In this document: positions 33,480 through 42,411 of the stretch, piece by piece
Numbering within the stretch: position 1 is the first letter of the stretch
How the letters are laid out: each line of letters opens with the position of its first letter
DNA from: CAZMNY01 sp964567745
GTDB taxonomy: Bacteria > Planctomycetota > Planctomycetia > Pirellulales > Pirellulaceae
NCBI GenBank assembly: GCA_964567745.1
Contig: CAZMNY010000045.1
Span: 1-64,000, forward strand
DNA: 64,000 nt
Direction of reading: 5' to 3'
Program-made: the position numbers and the translations under genes
The notes under the pieces: model-generated
Seen by the model: the letters and a program-made list of their open reading frames with translations, nothing else
Told to the model about the DNA's origin: nothing
The model's database searches: none

Positions 33480-34432
33480 CTCGGTATCGAGCATTCCGAA
33501 ATTCCGACCCGCCGGCGATCGCAGAAATTTGGCGTAGCCAGAAACCGGTGCGCTCGCTCGCCCAGTCGGTCACTCCTGCGGTGCTCGATCGGGTGGTGTT
33601 CGCCAAACCCTATTTTGATCGCGAAGGCTTTCTGGTCGCCGAGGAGGAAGGCCGCCCCATCGCGTTTGTGCACGCGGGGTTCGCCGCAAACGACTCGCTC
33701 AGCGACCTCGATCAAACCAAGGGAGTGATCGCTCAGCTGCTTGTCGCGCCTCATCGCGAGGAAGATGCGATCGCTGCGGAGTTACTTGAACGCGCCGAAC
33801 AGTATCTCGCCGATCACGGCGCCAAGCAGATATGCGCCACAGGCTTTGCTCCCGAATCCGCGCCGTTCTATATGGGCCTGTTCGGCGGCTGCACGCCCGC
33901 TGGCGTACCGGAATCTGACGAGCAGTTGAGTCGGTGGGGGGATGCTTGGAGTTCGACGGTCGACAGACGAATCGCCATCATGCAACGCTCGTTGGCTGGC
34001 TTTCGACCTGTCGTCAACCGCGACCAAATGCAAATTCGACGACGGTTCCAAATCGAAGCCGAACTCGACCCTTCATCGTCTTCCTGGTGGGAAGCCTGTA
34101 CAGCGGGTTTCGAGCATCGAACTCGCTTCAACCTGATGGCGCGAGACGGCGACACGCCCTGCGGCGCCGTCACCTATTGGGACATGGAGCCCATCGCGAG
34201 CAGCTGGGGAGTTCACGCCTGCGGTTTGCTCGATCTTTCGATCGACGAATCGCGGCGCCGCGAAGGCCTCGGCACTTTCCTGGGCAGCGAGTCACTCCGG
34301 CAAATGCAATCTCAAGGCGCGACGTTGGCCGAATGCCATATCGATGTGACGAACGAAGCCGGCATGGCCCTCGTCGCCAAACTCGGCTTCAATCAAGTCG
34401 AACTCGGCGTCGTCTTCCGCAAAGATCTCTAA
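33476..34432 (+). CDS. Tandem GNAT-family acetyltransferase protein
   Basis: 318 residues, translationally coupled to the Rieske gene by ATGA. The N-terminal half (about residues 1-150) reads as one GNAT domain, with 'V-A-E-E-E-G-R-P-I-A-F-V-H-A' and an 'A-Q-L-L-V-A-P' strand before a degenerate CoA loop. The C-terminal half (about 200-318) is a more standard GNAT with 'R-R-R-E-G-L-G-T-F-L-G' as CoA-binding motif A and 'V-T-N-E-A-G-M-A-L-V-A-K-L-G-F' at the end. The substrate is unknown; the first domain may be inactive. Pairing with a Rieske protein is unusual. Confidence 0.85.
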   Translation: MTRYRAFRNSDPPAIAEIWRSQKPVRSLAQSVTPAVLDRVVFAKPYFDREGFLVAEEEGRPIAFVHAGFAANDSLSDLDQTKGVIAQLLVAPHREEDAIAAELLERAEQYLADHGAKQICATGFAPESAPFYMGLFGGCTPAGVPESDEQLSRWGDAWSSTVDRRIAIMQRSLAGFRPVVNRDQMQIRRRFQIEAELDPSSSSWWEACTAGFEHRTRFNLMARDGDTPCGAVTYWDMEPIASSWGVHACGLLDLSIDESRRREGLGTFLGSESLRQMQSQGATLAECHIDVTNEAGMALVAKLGFNQVELGVVFRKDL

Positions 34433-34611
34433 CTGCCTCGCCTTTTTGCAGCAACGTGGCTGGTGATCCCAGCCGGATTCCAGCTGTAGTGGAAACGCTT
34501 CCAAGAGACGAGTGTCGTTGGTGAATCATTTTCGCGGTCAGGGCAAAGTGGGAGAGGCGGCTTGTGGCGGCACGCGATTAAATCACAAGCCAGCCGCGTC
34601 TGGATCGAGAC

Positions 34612-37116
34612 TCACTCGCTCGATTCTTTCGCGATCCGCAGGTACGTCGCGATAGCTCGATCGTACGCGGCTCGCGCGGCGGGACGTTCGGCAACCGCGA
34701 TTCGAGTATGTCGATTCTTCCAGAGCAACTGGATTGCTTCGGCGCACCAGCGAGCGCTTCGACGCGATGCCCGAATGGGCTTCTTGTCGACGATCACCGC
34801 AACGGGATTGGTGTGCAGTTGAGGGAATTGTCGGATCGCAATCCAGCTGCTCTTGTCGACGCTCGCTTCGTATCGAATCTCGTGCAGTTTGCCGTCCGCT
34901 TCGACGTTAAACGTGGCGACCGATTCGCCGTTGACAATCACTTCCACCTTGCGCTTTCCGCCTGCGACCCACTCGTCGTTTCGAGGAGCGTGCAGGTGCA
35001 CCGTGTCGCCTGACATCCGGCGTCCCGACGGCGCGTCTTGCAGTCCATAAGCCACCGCCCGCGGCGTTTCAGGAGCAAAAGCGACTTTCGCGGTTACCAT
35101 GACCTTACCCGGCTCGGTAAGAGCGACGTCGGCCTCGCCGGGCTGTTGGTTCGCTACCCGAAAGTCGATGGCGTGCGCGAAGCCGTCGGAGACATAGGAT
35201 TGCCCTTTCGCCAAACCGCGACACCAGGTTTCGAAGTCGATCTCCTTCACGTCGCCCATACGAACGTAGACTCTGCCTTGCCCAACGCGGCGACTGCTCA
35301 TGCACGGGAAATCGGTTTCGCCGCTTAACTTGAGCGGGAAGCCGCAATTCATCAGGTGGTACCAGGTGTTCCATTCGGGGACGCGAGCGGTATCCATCGC
35401 ACTGATGAAGTCGCAGACACCCTCCGCCGTCGTAACGAAAACTTCCATCGCTCCGGCTCCATTCATTTCCGGAACAACATAGTTCGGCAATTCGTCAGCG
35501 GCTTGGTCGATCGCCGCAGTCAGCTCCCGCAATGAGAGCAGACCGTCCTTTTGCTCGTCCATCGATGCGAATGCCGTTGGCAGCAACGCCTGTTTCGATT
35601 CGCCTGGACTGAGCGAGCCATCTGCGTTGGAATCGAATTGGTCGAGCAGTCGTTTGGCGGCTGAAGGAGCGTTGACATGCATTGCCGAATGCGGGTATCC
35701 GGTCACGCCTCCTTGCTCCTTGCACCATCGCATCACCGGCGCGGTCCAGGTCGGCCAACCATGAGTCTTCGAGCCTTCGGAACCGGGGTACGTTTGATCG
35801 CTCAGGTTGAGTAAGCAGACATGTCCCAGCGCGGCCGAGCCAAAACCGCTGATTTCCAAATCGTATTTGAGCACCGTTTTGGCTTCGCTGACACGAGCCG
35901 CATCGGGAGAGAAATACTGACGTTGAAAATCGAAGCAGGGCCCCCACGTCAAAACACAACCGACATTCAGGCCCTCGCCTTTGACTTGCATGAACATGTC
36001 TTCGGGACGCACGCCCTGCGTCGGGTTGTCGTAGTGCGAACAACCGGCGCCGTGGATGTGATGATCGCCGCCATAGTATCCAAAAGCGGCGGGATCGATC
36101 CATCGATCGAGCTGGAAACGCCAAGGCGCCGTTCCCTTTGCCGAAACATCCAATTCAGCTCGGTGCCGCACGTACTCGGGGCCGCGCGAGTATTCAACGG
36201 AGTAGTTTCCCGGCGGCAAGAGCACTCGGCCGCCGTCGTTTCGATAGATGTGAGGTTGGAAGAAGAAGTCGGGCGCTAGGCGTTTGGCTTGAGGCGGAAA
36301 GACTCGGCCATGCGAGTCGCGAATCAGCATTCGAACCACCGTCGGCGATCCGTCTGCATCACGCACGGCGATGGGAACCGAGATCGCTTTGCGAACATGA
36401 AACAGAACCGGCGCCTCGCCTCGAAAGCCAATGTCTTGCGTGCCGGCGCCGACGTCGAACGCCAATGTCGCTTCGCGTTTGCCCGCTTCACTCGAATAGA
36501 TCAGAACAATGGCGTATTCCAGTTCGAGCCCGCTGAGTTTGATCGTCATTGGCGGCGCTTGGAACATCTCAACCGAGAGAAAACGGCTCGTCGATCCGTC
36601 GGTGGTTTCGCCTTCCTTCAATTCTGTTTGCGCTTGACGCTTCAAGCTTCCCGATGAGGGGCCGGAATAAACCGGCCCGCTTTGTGGGCTGAATACGCGA
36701 AGCTGTCGAGTGACCGTGCTGGCGTTGACAACTTTCACAAGATGCGGCGTGAACCCGTGCTGCTGCAGTATCGCGGAGCCGGGGCCACGCGCGACTTTGA
36801 CCCGGACTTCCGGATTCAAGGAAACTTGGACCAACACATTCGGGTCGAGCAACCGCTGCAGCTCGCTCGCGTCGCGCCGCTTGGCCGCCGCGCGAAGTTT
36901 TTCAACCGTCTCCGCTGGCAGAGGCGAGCCGAGAAAATCGAACGCGGTGATCAGCCGAGTGACGTTGGCTGCGAGCGGTTGAGCTTCGACATCGACAATT
37001 GGCAGTACGTCTTCCCGAGGCTCAGGCTCTTCAGCATGGACAGCGACCTGCGGCCCGATGATTGAATGGAGTAGAGCGAACAGAATTGCCATCGTCAGTG
37101 TCGCGCGCCATCCCAT
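34612..37116 (-). CDS. Secreted CehA/McbA-type (PHP-like) metallohydrolase with EF-hand insertion
   Basis: 834 residues, ATG at 37116 with AAGGAG. Signal peptide about residues 1-28. An N-terminal beta-rich region precedes a PHP-like core starting at 'G-D-H-H-I-H-G-A-G-C-S-H-Y' (metal His residues) and ending near 'G-E-T-D-F-P-C'. Inserted in the core are two EF-hand-like loops, 'D-S-N-A-D-G-S-L-S-P-G-E' (good calcium ligands) and 'D-E-Q-K-D-G-L-L-S-L-R-E' (weaker). The C-terminal domain is beta-rich. CehA/McbA proteins hydrolyse carbamate or phosphate-type esters; the substrate here is unknown. Calcium may stabilise or gate the enzyme. Confidence 0.82.
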   Translation of the reverse strand: MGWRATLTMAILFALLHSIIGPQVAVHAEEPEPREDVLPIVDVEAQPLAANVTRLITAFDFLGSPLPAETVEKLRAAAKRRDASELQRLLDPNVLVQVSLNPEVRVKVARGPGSAILQQHGFTPHLVKVVNASTVTRQLRVFSPQSGPVYSGPSSGSLKRQAQTELKEGETTDGSTSRFLSVEMFQAPPMTIKLSGLELEYAIVLIYSSEAGKREATLAFDVGAGTQDIGFRGEAPVLFHVRKAISVPIAVRDADGSPTVVRMLIRDSHGRVFPPQAKRLAPDFFFQPHIYRNDGGRVLLPPGNYSVEYSRGPEYVRHRAELDVSAKGTAPWRFQLDRWIDPAAFGYYGGDHHIHGAGCSHYDNPTQGVRPEDMFMQVKGEGLNVGCVLTWGPCFDFQRQYFSPDAARVSEAKTVLKYDLEISGFGSAALGHVCLLNLSDQTYPGSEGSKTHGWPTWTAPVMRWCKEQGGVTGYPHSAMHVNAPSAAKRLLDQFDSNADGSLSPGESKQALLPTAFASMDEQKDGLLSLRELTAAIDQAADELPNYVVPEMNGAGAMEVFVTTAEGVCDFISAMDTARVPEWNTWYHLMNCGFPLKLSGETDFPCMSSRRVGQGRVYVRMGDVKEIDFETWCRGLAKGQSYVSDGFAHAIDFRVANQQPGEADVALTEPGKVMVTAKVAFAPETPRAVAYGLQDAPSGRRMSGDTVHLHAPRNDEWVAGGKRKVEVIVNGESVATFNVEADGKLHEIRYEASVDKSSWIAIRQFPQLHTNPVAVIVDKKPIRASRRSARWCAEAIQLLWKNRHTRIAVAERPAARAAYDRAIATYLRIAKESSE

Positions 37117-37494
37117 TTTTTGCTCCTTCGCAGCTGAACCCCAACACCGTCCCTATTTTGTTTTCGCTTAGTATAAGCAGGCAGTAGCCGGCCTTGCCAG
37201 AAGTCGGGCAGAGTCCAGAAAGATGGCAGAGCCTCTGCTCTCAAGGCGAAGAATCAGTTGATCGTGTCTTGTTGACGATTTTGGGCGCCAATGGCTTGCC
37301 AGTGCCGAATCGCCGATAGCTCGCAGTTTCAGGCGGCCCTCGATCGACGTCGCCATTCTCCACTGCTGTCTGAGAAGAGACGAGAAGTCGAGTCACGCGG
37401 TTCGAAAGCACTGCGGATAATTTGGAGCTTCGAAACGGCCACTGCGGCAGGATGCCCCAGCCACGGGCCTTGCGACAAACTTTCCGTTTCTCGC
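37117..37494. other. Intergenic region
   Basis: Between acpS and the hydrolase gene, both on the minus strand. No gene or notable repeat seen. Confidence 0.4.
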
Positions 37495-37872
37495 TCAATC
37501 GTCTTGAGCAACGAGAAATGCGGTCGCGTGGGTCCGGCAATGAGAAACAGCGAGTTGTAATTCAGTGATATTGCGATCTTCGAACATCGTTCGAGCGACT
37601 CCGCCGAGGGCAACTCGAGTGGTCAGGTGGTCGCGGCGAAGCTCGATATCGAGCCAGGTCAGACCAGGCTTCCAACCGCCGAGCAACTCTACGACAGCTT
37701 CTTTACCCGCCCAATAGCTCGAATAGTATTGCGTTGCGCGAGCTCGCGAACTGCAAAAACGGATTTCAGCCGGCGTGAAGACTCGAGTCAAGAACAACTC
37801 GCCATGGCGCTCGATGAGGTTGGCGATGCGCAAGCACTCAATGACCTTCGTGCTGACTCCGATGATGCTCAC
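37495..37872 (-). CDS. acpS: Holo-ACP synthase-like phosphopantetheinyl transferase, divergent
   Basis: 125 residues, the usual AcpS length. Family pattern: 'E-R-H-G-E-L-F-L-T-R-V-F-T-P-A-E-I' followed by W-A-G-K-E-A and a C-terminal 'A-V-S-H-C-R-T-H-A-T-A'. AcpS transfers phosphopantetheine from CoA to acyl carrier protein with Mg2+. Two key positions look wrong: the N-terminal metal-binding Asp of the G-T-D motif is Lys9, and the Lys expected in K-A-L-G after W-A-x-K-E-A is Glu62. The metal-binding Glu58 remains. Either a second phosphopantetheinyl transferase does the essential job or this protein has changed function. Confidence 0.75.
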   Translation of the reverse strand: MSIIGVSTKVIECLRIANLIERHGELFLTRVFTPAEIRFCSSRARATQYYSSYWAGKEAVVELLGGWKPGLTWLDIELRRDHLTTRVALGGVARTMFEDRNITELQLAVSHCRTHATAFLVAQDD

Positions 37873-37935
37873 GCGTCAATAAACTCCCTCGACCACGCCT
37901 TCGCGCCGGCCTAGTCCATCCAGTGCGCTGTTGTT

Positions 37936-38910
37936 TTACTTGCCAGGCGGCAGCAGCCCGCAGGCCTCTTGCGCGCGCTGCAAAACAGCGCCCGCTTTCT
38001 TGCGAGCTTTCTCGGCGCCGGCTGCGAGAATCTGAGCCACCTCGTCAGGCTTCGCCTCGTACTGCTCGCGCCTTTCGCGAGCCTCGGCAAAATAGTCCGC
38101 CGCCGCATCCGCCAAAGCCTTTTTAACTTCGCCGTAACCAAATCCGCCACGGCGATAGAGGTCGGCCATCGCTTGCTGAGACTCCGCGTCCGCGAACACG
38201 CTATACAACTCGAACAAGTGATCGGTCTCCGGGTCCTTCGGATCCTCCATGGGCCTCGAATCCGTCGGGATCCTCATGATCTTCTTGCGTTGCGGCTTGA
38301 GAGGTTCAAAGACCTCAATCGTGTTGTCATAGCTTTTCGACATCTTTTCGCCGTCCGTGCCCGGCACCCGTTGACTGTTTTCCAACAGCCTAGGTTTCGG
38401 CAGGACGAACACATCGCCGTAATGATGGTTGAAGCTCTGCGCCAAGTCGCGGCAGACTTCGATGTGCTGCACCTGATCGGCTCCGACCGGCACCGTGTCC
38501 GCGTCGTACGCCAAGATGTCGGCCGCCATCAGGACGGGATACGTGAACAAGCCCGCGCCGGCTGTAAGCCCCTTATCCTTTTTGTCCTTGTAGGCGTGGC
38601 AACGTTCGAGGTGTCCCATGCCGGCGCCCGTCATCAACAGCCAGCAGAGCTCACTGACTTGCGGCACATCGGATTGCACAAAAAGAATAGCTCGATTGGG
38701 GTCGAGTCCCAGCGCGAGCAAGTCCAGCGCGGCGTCGTGCGTGTGTTGCCAGAGCGTTTTCGCGTCACGAACCGTCGTCAGCGCGTGAAGGTTGGCGATG
38801 AAGTAATAAGCCTCTTCTTCATCTTGCAGCTCAATGTACTGACGGATGGCACCGAAGTAATTGCCCCAATGGAATCGACCCGTCGGTTGGATACCGGAAA
38901 GTACTCGCAT
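37936..38910 (-). CDS. trpS: Tryptophanyl-tRNA synthetase
   Basis: 324 residues from the ATG at 38910 (M-R-V-L-S-G-I-Q-P-T-G), chosen because the family starts this way; the open frame 13 codons further 5' is not conserved-like. Class I motifs: G-N-Y-F-G-A (HIGH region) and G-E-K-M-S-K-S-Y-D-N (KMSKS). 'D-A-D-T-V-P-V-G-A-D-Q-V-Q-H' is the usual tryptophanyl-AMP pocket segment. Charges tRNA-Trp in the cytoplasm. Normal length. Confidence 0.95.
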   Translation of the reverse strand: MRVLSGIQPTGRFHWGNYFGAIRQYIELQDEEEAYYFIANLHALTTVRDAKTLWQHTHDAALDLLALGLDPNRAILFVQSDVPQVSELCWLLMTGAGMGHLERCHAYKDKKDKGLTAGAGLFTYPVLMAADILAYDADTVPVGADQVQHIEVCRDLAQSFNHHYGDVFVLPKPRLLENSQRVPGTDGEKMSKSYDNTIEVFEPLKPQRKKIMRIPTDSRPMEDPKDPETDHLFELYSVFADAESQQAMADLYRRGGFGYGEVKKALADAAADYFAEARERREQYEAKPDEVAQILAAGAEKARKKAGAVLQRAQEACGLLPPGK

Positions 38911-39081
38911 GACCTGTTGACCTGTTTCTATGCGTCCAATCGTTCGCACTTCGTGAATGGGAAATCGGTATGAATCAGAAAGCGTTCGAGCTCGGCATTG
39001 GCGGTCAAGCCTGGGTTGCGAATCTGCTCGAGTGAAACTCCAAGGTCGCTCGCGTCGTTTACCGTTTTCGCCGACGCCAAA

Positions 39082-40008
39082 TTATGTGTTTCGCATCGAT
39101 ACGGAAATGTCCGAGATTCGTTTCGCGCCGACTTCCGCCATCGCCGATGGCAGTGCGTCGAGCAGCTTCATGGAGATGGTTGGGTCGACGTAGTTGGCTG
39201 TGCCGACCTGGATTGCGGTCGCACCGGCCGTAAGGAACTCCATCACATCATCGATGTTGCTGATGCCGCCAATGCCGACGATGGGAATTTCGACCGCTTG
39301 AGCAACCTGATAAATACAACGCAGAGCAACTGGCTTGATCGCAGGTCCGCTCAGGCCGCCGATCACGTTGCCCAAAATCGGCTTCCGGCGACGCCAGTCG
39401 ATGGCCATTCCAAGGAGCGTATTGATCAGCGAAACCCCGTCCGCTCCACCCTGCTCAGCCGCCTTGGCAATGTCGGCGATGCGAGTCACATTCGGAGTGA
39501 GCTTGGCGAGAATCGGTCGAGCGCAGCCACTGCGAACATCGCGAACCAAGGCCTCGCACTTTTGTGGATCGGCCGCAAAATCGACGCCGCCGGAAACATT
39601 GGGGCAGGAGATATTAAGTTCGATCGCCGCGACGCACTCGTGCTCGTCGAAACGGCGAGCGACCTCGACAAATTCTTGTTCGGTTCGCCCCGCGATGCTG
39701 ACCAGAATCGGAGCTCCGGTCGAATTGAGGTAGGGCAGGTGATGGGCGACGAACGCGTCGATTCCGTCGTTGTCGAGCCCGATAGAATTGAGCAGCCCGG
39801 CCGCCGTCTCGACGGTCCTGGCCGGTTGGTTTCCGACTCGCGGTTCCGCCGTGATCGTCTTGGGAATGATCCCACCCAAACGCGAGAGGTCGACGAACGA
39901 CTCCATTTCTCGCGCATAACCAAACGTGCCGGAGGCCACCAAGATGGGATTCGGCAGCCTCAATCTTCCTATTTCCACCGATAAGTCGGCGTGCAAGCCG
40001 TTCGCCAC
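39082..40008 (-). CDS. pyrD: Dihydroorotate dehydrogenase, class 1 catalytic subunit type
   Basis: 308 residues. Class 1 DHODH features: 'N-P-I-L-V-A-S-G-T-F-G-Y', 'G-L-N-S-I-G-L-D-N-D-G' region, and catalytic Cys in 'E-L-N-I-S-C-P-N-V-S-G-G'. The FMN phosphate site is 'V-G-I-G-G-I-S' and 'A-I-Q-V-G-T-A'. Oxidises dihydroorotate to orotate in pyrimidine synthesis in the cytoplasm. A PyrK-type electron-transfer partner is not in the window. Start 173 bp before trpS on the same strand. Confidence 0.94.
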   Translation of the reverse strand: MANGLHADLSVEIGRLRLPNPILVASGTFGYAREMESFVDLSRLGGIIPKTITAEPRVGNQPARTVETAAGLLNSIGLDNDGIDAFVAHHLPYLNSTGAPILVSIAGRTEQEFVEVARRFDEHECVAAIELNISCPNVSGGVDFAADPQKCEALVRDVRSGCARPILAKLTPNVTRIADIAKAAEQGGADGVSLINTLLGMAIDWRRRKPILGNVIGGLSGPAIKPVALRCIYQVAQAVEIPIVGIGGISNIDDVMEFLTAGATAIQVGTANYVDPTISMKLLDALPSAMAEVGAKRISDISVSMRNT

Positions 40009-40354
40009 GACGTGTCCTTCAAGTCCGAGCGACCGCCGGGAGACCGGCAGGGAAGGGTATCACCAAAATGTATCGGCCCTCTCCTGTGGCGACAATCGGG
40101 CGCCGCGCCCGGTTTCCCCTCGCGCAGCAAGAGCGCAGCGGATTCGCCGCACGCACTCCGTTGCTTTCTTAGATCGAGCTTCCAGTTCGGCACTCGCCCA
40201 ATCGACGCCATCTCATATGACGCGATTACCGACGCAGCAGCAGCGCGCCGCCAGCCATCGCCGTCGGCAGCTGTCGCTGCGCTCGTTGAGTTGGTGCGAG
40301 TTGTTCCGAGTTACCATCGGCGCGAGGATCGACGGACGTCGACCCGAAGCGGCC
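40009..40354. other. Intergenic region between minus-strand genes
   Basis: Open frames here on either strand are Arg/Ser-rich and not protein-like. The region probably carries the pyrD promoter. Nothing else recognised. Confidence 0.4.
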
Positions 40355-40573
40355 CTAGATAACGCCGCCATGCACTCGGAATGGCGTCATGTGATCCGGT
40401 TGTTCAACGAACCAGAAACGCTCCCATTCCAGCAGCAAGGCGCGGAAATTCTCGGACTGGAAAATCAACTGTTCGGTGCGTAATGTCGGATCGCCCGAGT
40501 AGATAGGCAAGATACAACCGACATTCGTACTCATTGCGACACCTAACAATGCCGCGAAGATCAGCCGACGCAT
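40355..40573 (-). CDS. Small conserved planctomycete-type lipoprotein
   Basis: 72 residues from the ATG at 40573, preceded by a strong GGAGG. Lipoprotein signal M-R-R-L-I-F-A-A-L-L-G-V-A-M-S-T-N-V-G-C with Cys20. The mature part is about 53 residues, with 'P-I-Y-S-G-D-P' and an 'L-L-E-W-E-R-F-W-F' helix ending in 'H-G-G-V-I'. Looks like a small envelope protein conserved in planctomycetes; function unknown. Confidence 0.78.
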   Translation of the reverse strand: MRRLIFAALLGVAMSTNVGCILPIYSGDPTLRTEQLIFQSENFRALLLEWERFWFVEQPDHMTPFRVHGGVI

Positions 40574-40756
40574 GACACTTCCTCCATGAAACCGTGAGCG
40601 CAATCCACTTGCGCACCACACGTTACGGTGAGAGCATTCCGCTATCCCCGTTCGCTCAGACTTGTAATTTTCATTTGTTGCAAATCATGCGGGAGGAGAG
40701 TTGCAACACGTCGAATGACGCTTTGGAATTGTTCGCGAAACAATCGTCGATTGGGT

Positions 40757-41164
40757 CTACGATTGTCCCGGATTTGGCTCATAAGTTGTTGGTCCGTCAA
40801 TACTTCCTGTGGCAGGAGGAGCAACCGCAGACTCGTTTGATTCAGCGGCCTCTCGCGCTGCACGAGCACGCTCCGCCTCTTCCTGTTCGAGCTGTCGAAC
40901 CCTTGCCTCCATCTCCTTACCAGGCTTAAACGTCACCACGAATTTCTCTGGTACGTCGACCCGATCACCCGTCCTTGGGTTACGCGCCTTGCGAGCGGCA
41001 CGCTTCTTCACCTCAAAAACGCCAAAATTACGTAGCTCAATACGACGCTCCTCAACCAACGTTTCCACGATGGCGTCAAAGGTCTTTTGCACGATTTCCT
41101 TCGTTTTGAGCTGGGTAAGACCAATCTCTTCGGAAATCGTTTTCACGATCTCTTTCTTGGTCAC
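40757..41164 (-). CDS. HU/IHF-family DNA-binding protein with acidic C-terminal tail
   Basis: 135 residues against the usual 90-95. Residues 1-92 are a standard HU fold: 'T-K-K-E-I-V', 'F-D-A-I-V-E-T-L', 'R-I-E-L-R-N-F-G-V-F', the DNA-binding arm 'R-N-P-R-T-G' and 'F-K-P-G-K-E-M'. The extra tail of about 40 residues is a Glu/Ala/Arg helix, then a Ser/Pro/Thr-rich end. Nucleoid architecture protein; the tail may modulate binding. Confidence 0.92.
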   Translation of the reverse strand: MTKKEIVKTISEEIGLTQLKTKEIVQKTFDAIVETLVEERRIELRNFGVFEVKKRAARKARNPRTGDRVDVPEKFVVTFKPGKEMEARVRQLEQEEAERARAAREAAESNESAVAPPATGSIDGPTTYEPNPGQS

Positions 41165-41712
41165 TATTTGCGTCTCCTGAGCAGAGGTTTAGTTGTCCCA
41201 AGTGTAAATACAGCAAGCACTAGAGTCAAGCTCAAAGCCTCTGGTTGTCTGTCCTTCGCGGTGACAAAGGGATGACAGTTAACGATAACATGTTCTGTTA
41301 AGTTGTTTATACGGAATGACTTACATTGAGTTGCCTGTTTGTGGCTGATGGTCTCTTCGTAAGTCCTTGTTGACAACATAGTTATCGAATATTGCTTGCC
41401 ATCAGCCCGCCATCAATTCTGCCGGCTGGACGCCCCAGCCAAGGCAACCACACACGTGCGCCTCGACTGGATTCGATAGGCACTCGAAGCCATCATCGGT
41501 TACCCAGCCCGCAAACTTCAACTTTTCGTTACAACTGAACCCAAACCACCCCGGAAGAGGGGAGAGCCTGGCTGCGGCGTAATGTGCAGTTCACGGCTGG
41601 GTATTGAGGGCGTTCGGAAACGCGGATCCGCGGTGGGATAGCGTCGCGACACAACGGCAGAACAGAGATACTGGCAGAACAAAGAGACTGTTCTGCTCTC
41701 ACTTAGCGGGAG
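41165..41712. other. Intergenic region upstream of the HU gene
   Basis: About 550 bp without a credible gene. At 41650-41700 two near-copies of GGCAGAACAGAGA / GGCAGAACAAAGA are followed by an inverted CAGAACA...TGTTCTG. An AT-rich stretch at 41277-41325 is the likely HU promoter area. Confidence 0.45.
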
Positions 41713-42126
41713 CTAGACGCGCATCACTTTCCGCTGGGCTTCGATCTGCTCGAGCTGGACGAGTTTACCTTGACCGCTGCCGGGGCAGATCTCGCAGGTG
41801 TCCTCCCATGCCTGTTTTGACTTCAGGTTGGAATCCCAAAACGGCCAAGTTCGGCACTGCCTGGGTCGAGCTTCGTAGACCGTGCAGTTTTTCTGGTCAT
41901 TGTCGAAGAACACGCAGTCACCGTTCGAGAACTCTTTCAAGCTCTTGCGGATGCCGACCTTGCGAACATGCTCGTGCTCAAACTCATCGACTGACATGCC
42001 GACGCACTCAGCCAATCCCGCGATTTCGGCCTTGTTAACCCAGACGAAACCGGGCGCACCCGTACAACAATCGCCGCATTGGGAGCATTCAAATTTTAGG
42101 CCGTCACGGTACCAGGGCTCTTTCAT
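41713..42126 (-). CDS. YkgJ-type cysteine-cluster (Zn/Fe-binding) protein
   Basis: 137 residues from the ATG at 42126; the longer open frame upstream covers the repeat region. Eight or so conserved Cys: C-S-Q-C-G-D-C-C near the start, 'C-V-F-F-D' and 'C-x-V-Y-E-A-R-P-R-Q-C-R-T-W-P-F' later, then 'C-E-I-C-P-G'. This is the YkgJ / UPF0153 family, thought to bind zinc or an Fe-S centre; role not settled. Cytoplasmic. Confidence 0.9.
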   Translation of the reverse strand: MKEPWYRDGLKFECSQCGDCCTGAPGFVWVNKAEIAGLAECVGMSVDEFEHEHVRKVGIRKSLKEFSNGDCVFFDNDQKNCTVYEARPRQCRTWPFWDSNLKSKQAWEDTCEICPGSGQGKLVQLEQIEAQRKVMRV

Positions 42127-42250
42127 CGAAGACCTGCTGCAAGAGTCGAAACGCGAAACCGCTGCCGTGTGGTTGTACCGTTTTTTTCCTGATTGGCTAG
42201 TGCTGCTGGCCCCCGGCGAAATCTGAATTGGATCCTTCTCCGCGGGCTTG

Positions 42251-42409
42251 GCGTCTCCGCGAGCCACTTTTTCTCTAGACGAACGGAGTTCACGCTGAGA
42301 CGCGAAGAGCGCGAAGAGCAATCGGAATAGGATTCGTCTCCGCGTGCCACTTTTTCGCTTGAAGGAATTAGACGGACGGAGTTCACGCTGAGGCGCGAAG
42401 ATTCGCATT
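42251..42409. repeat. Two diverged copies of a 56-76 bp non-coding repeat
   Basis: GTCTCCGCGAGCCACTTTTTC ... GACGGAGTTCACGCTGAG ... CGCGAAGA occurs at 42251-42306 and again, with an insertion, at 42334-42409. Similar motifs with GCGCGAAGA occur near 18040 and 21550, so it is probably a dispersed non-coding repeat. It fills the gap between the YkgJ-type gene and the cysteine desulfurase gene. Confidence 0.65.
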
Positions 42410-42411
42410 TT

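Noticed and set aside
35038..35328. Small + strand frames inside the CehA/McbA-like gene
   Set aside because: Antisense shadows without start sites or motifs.
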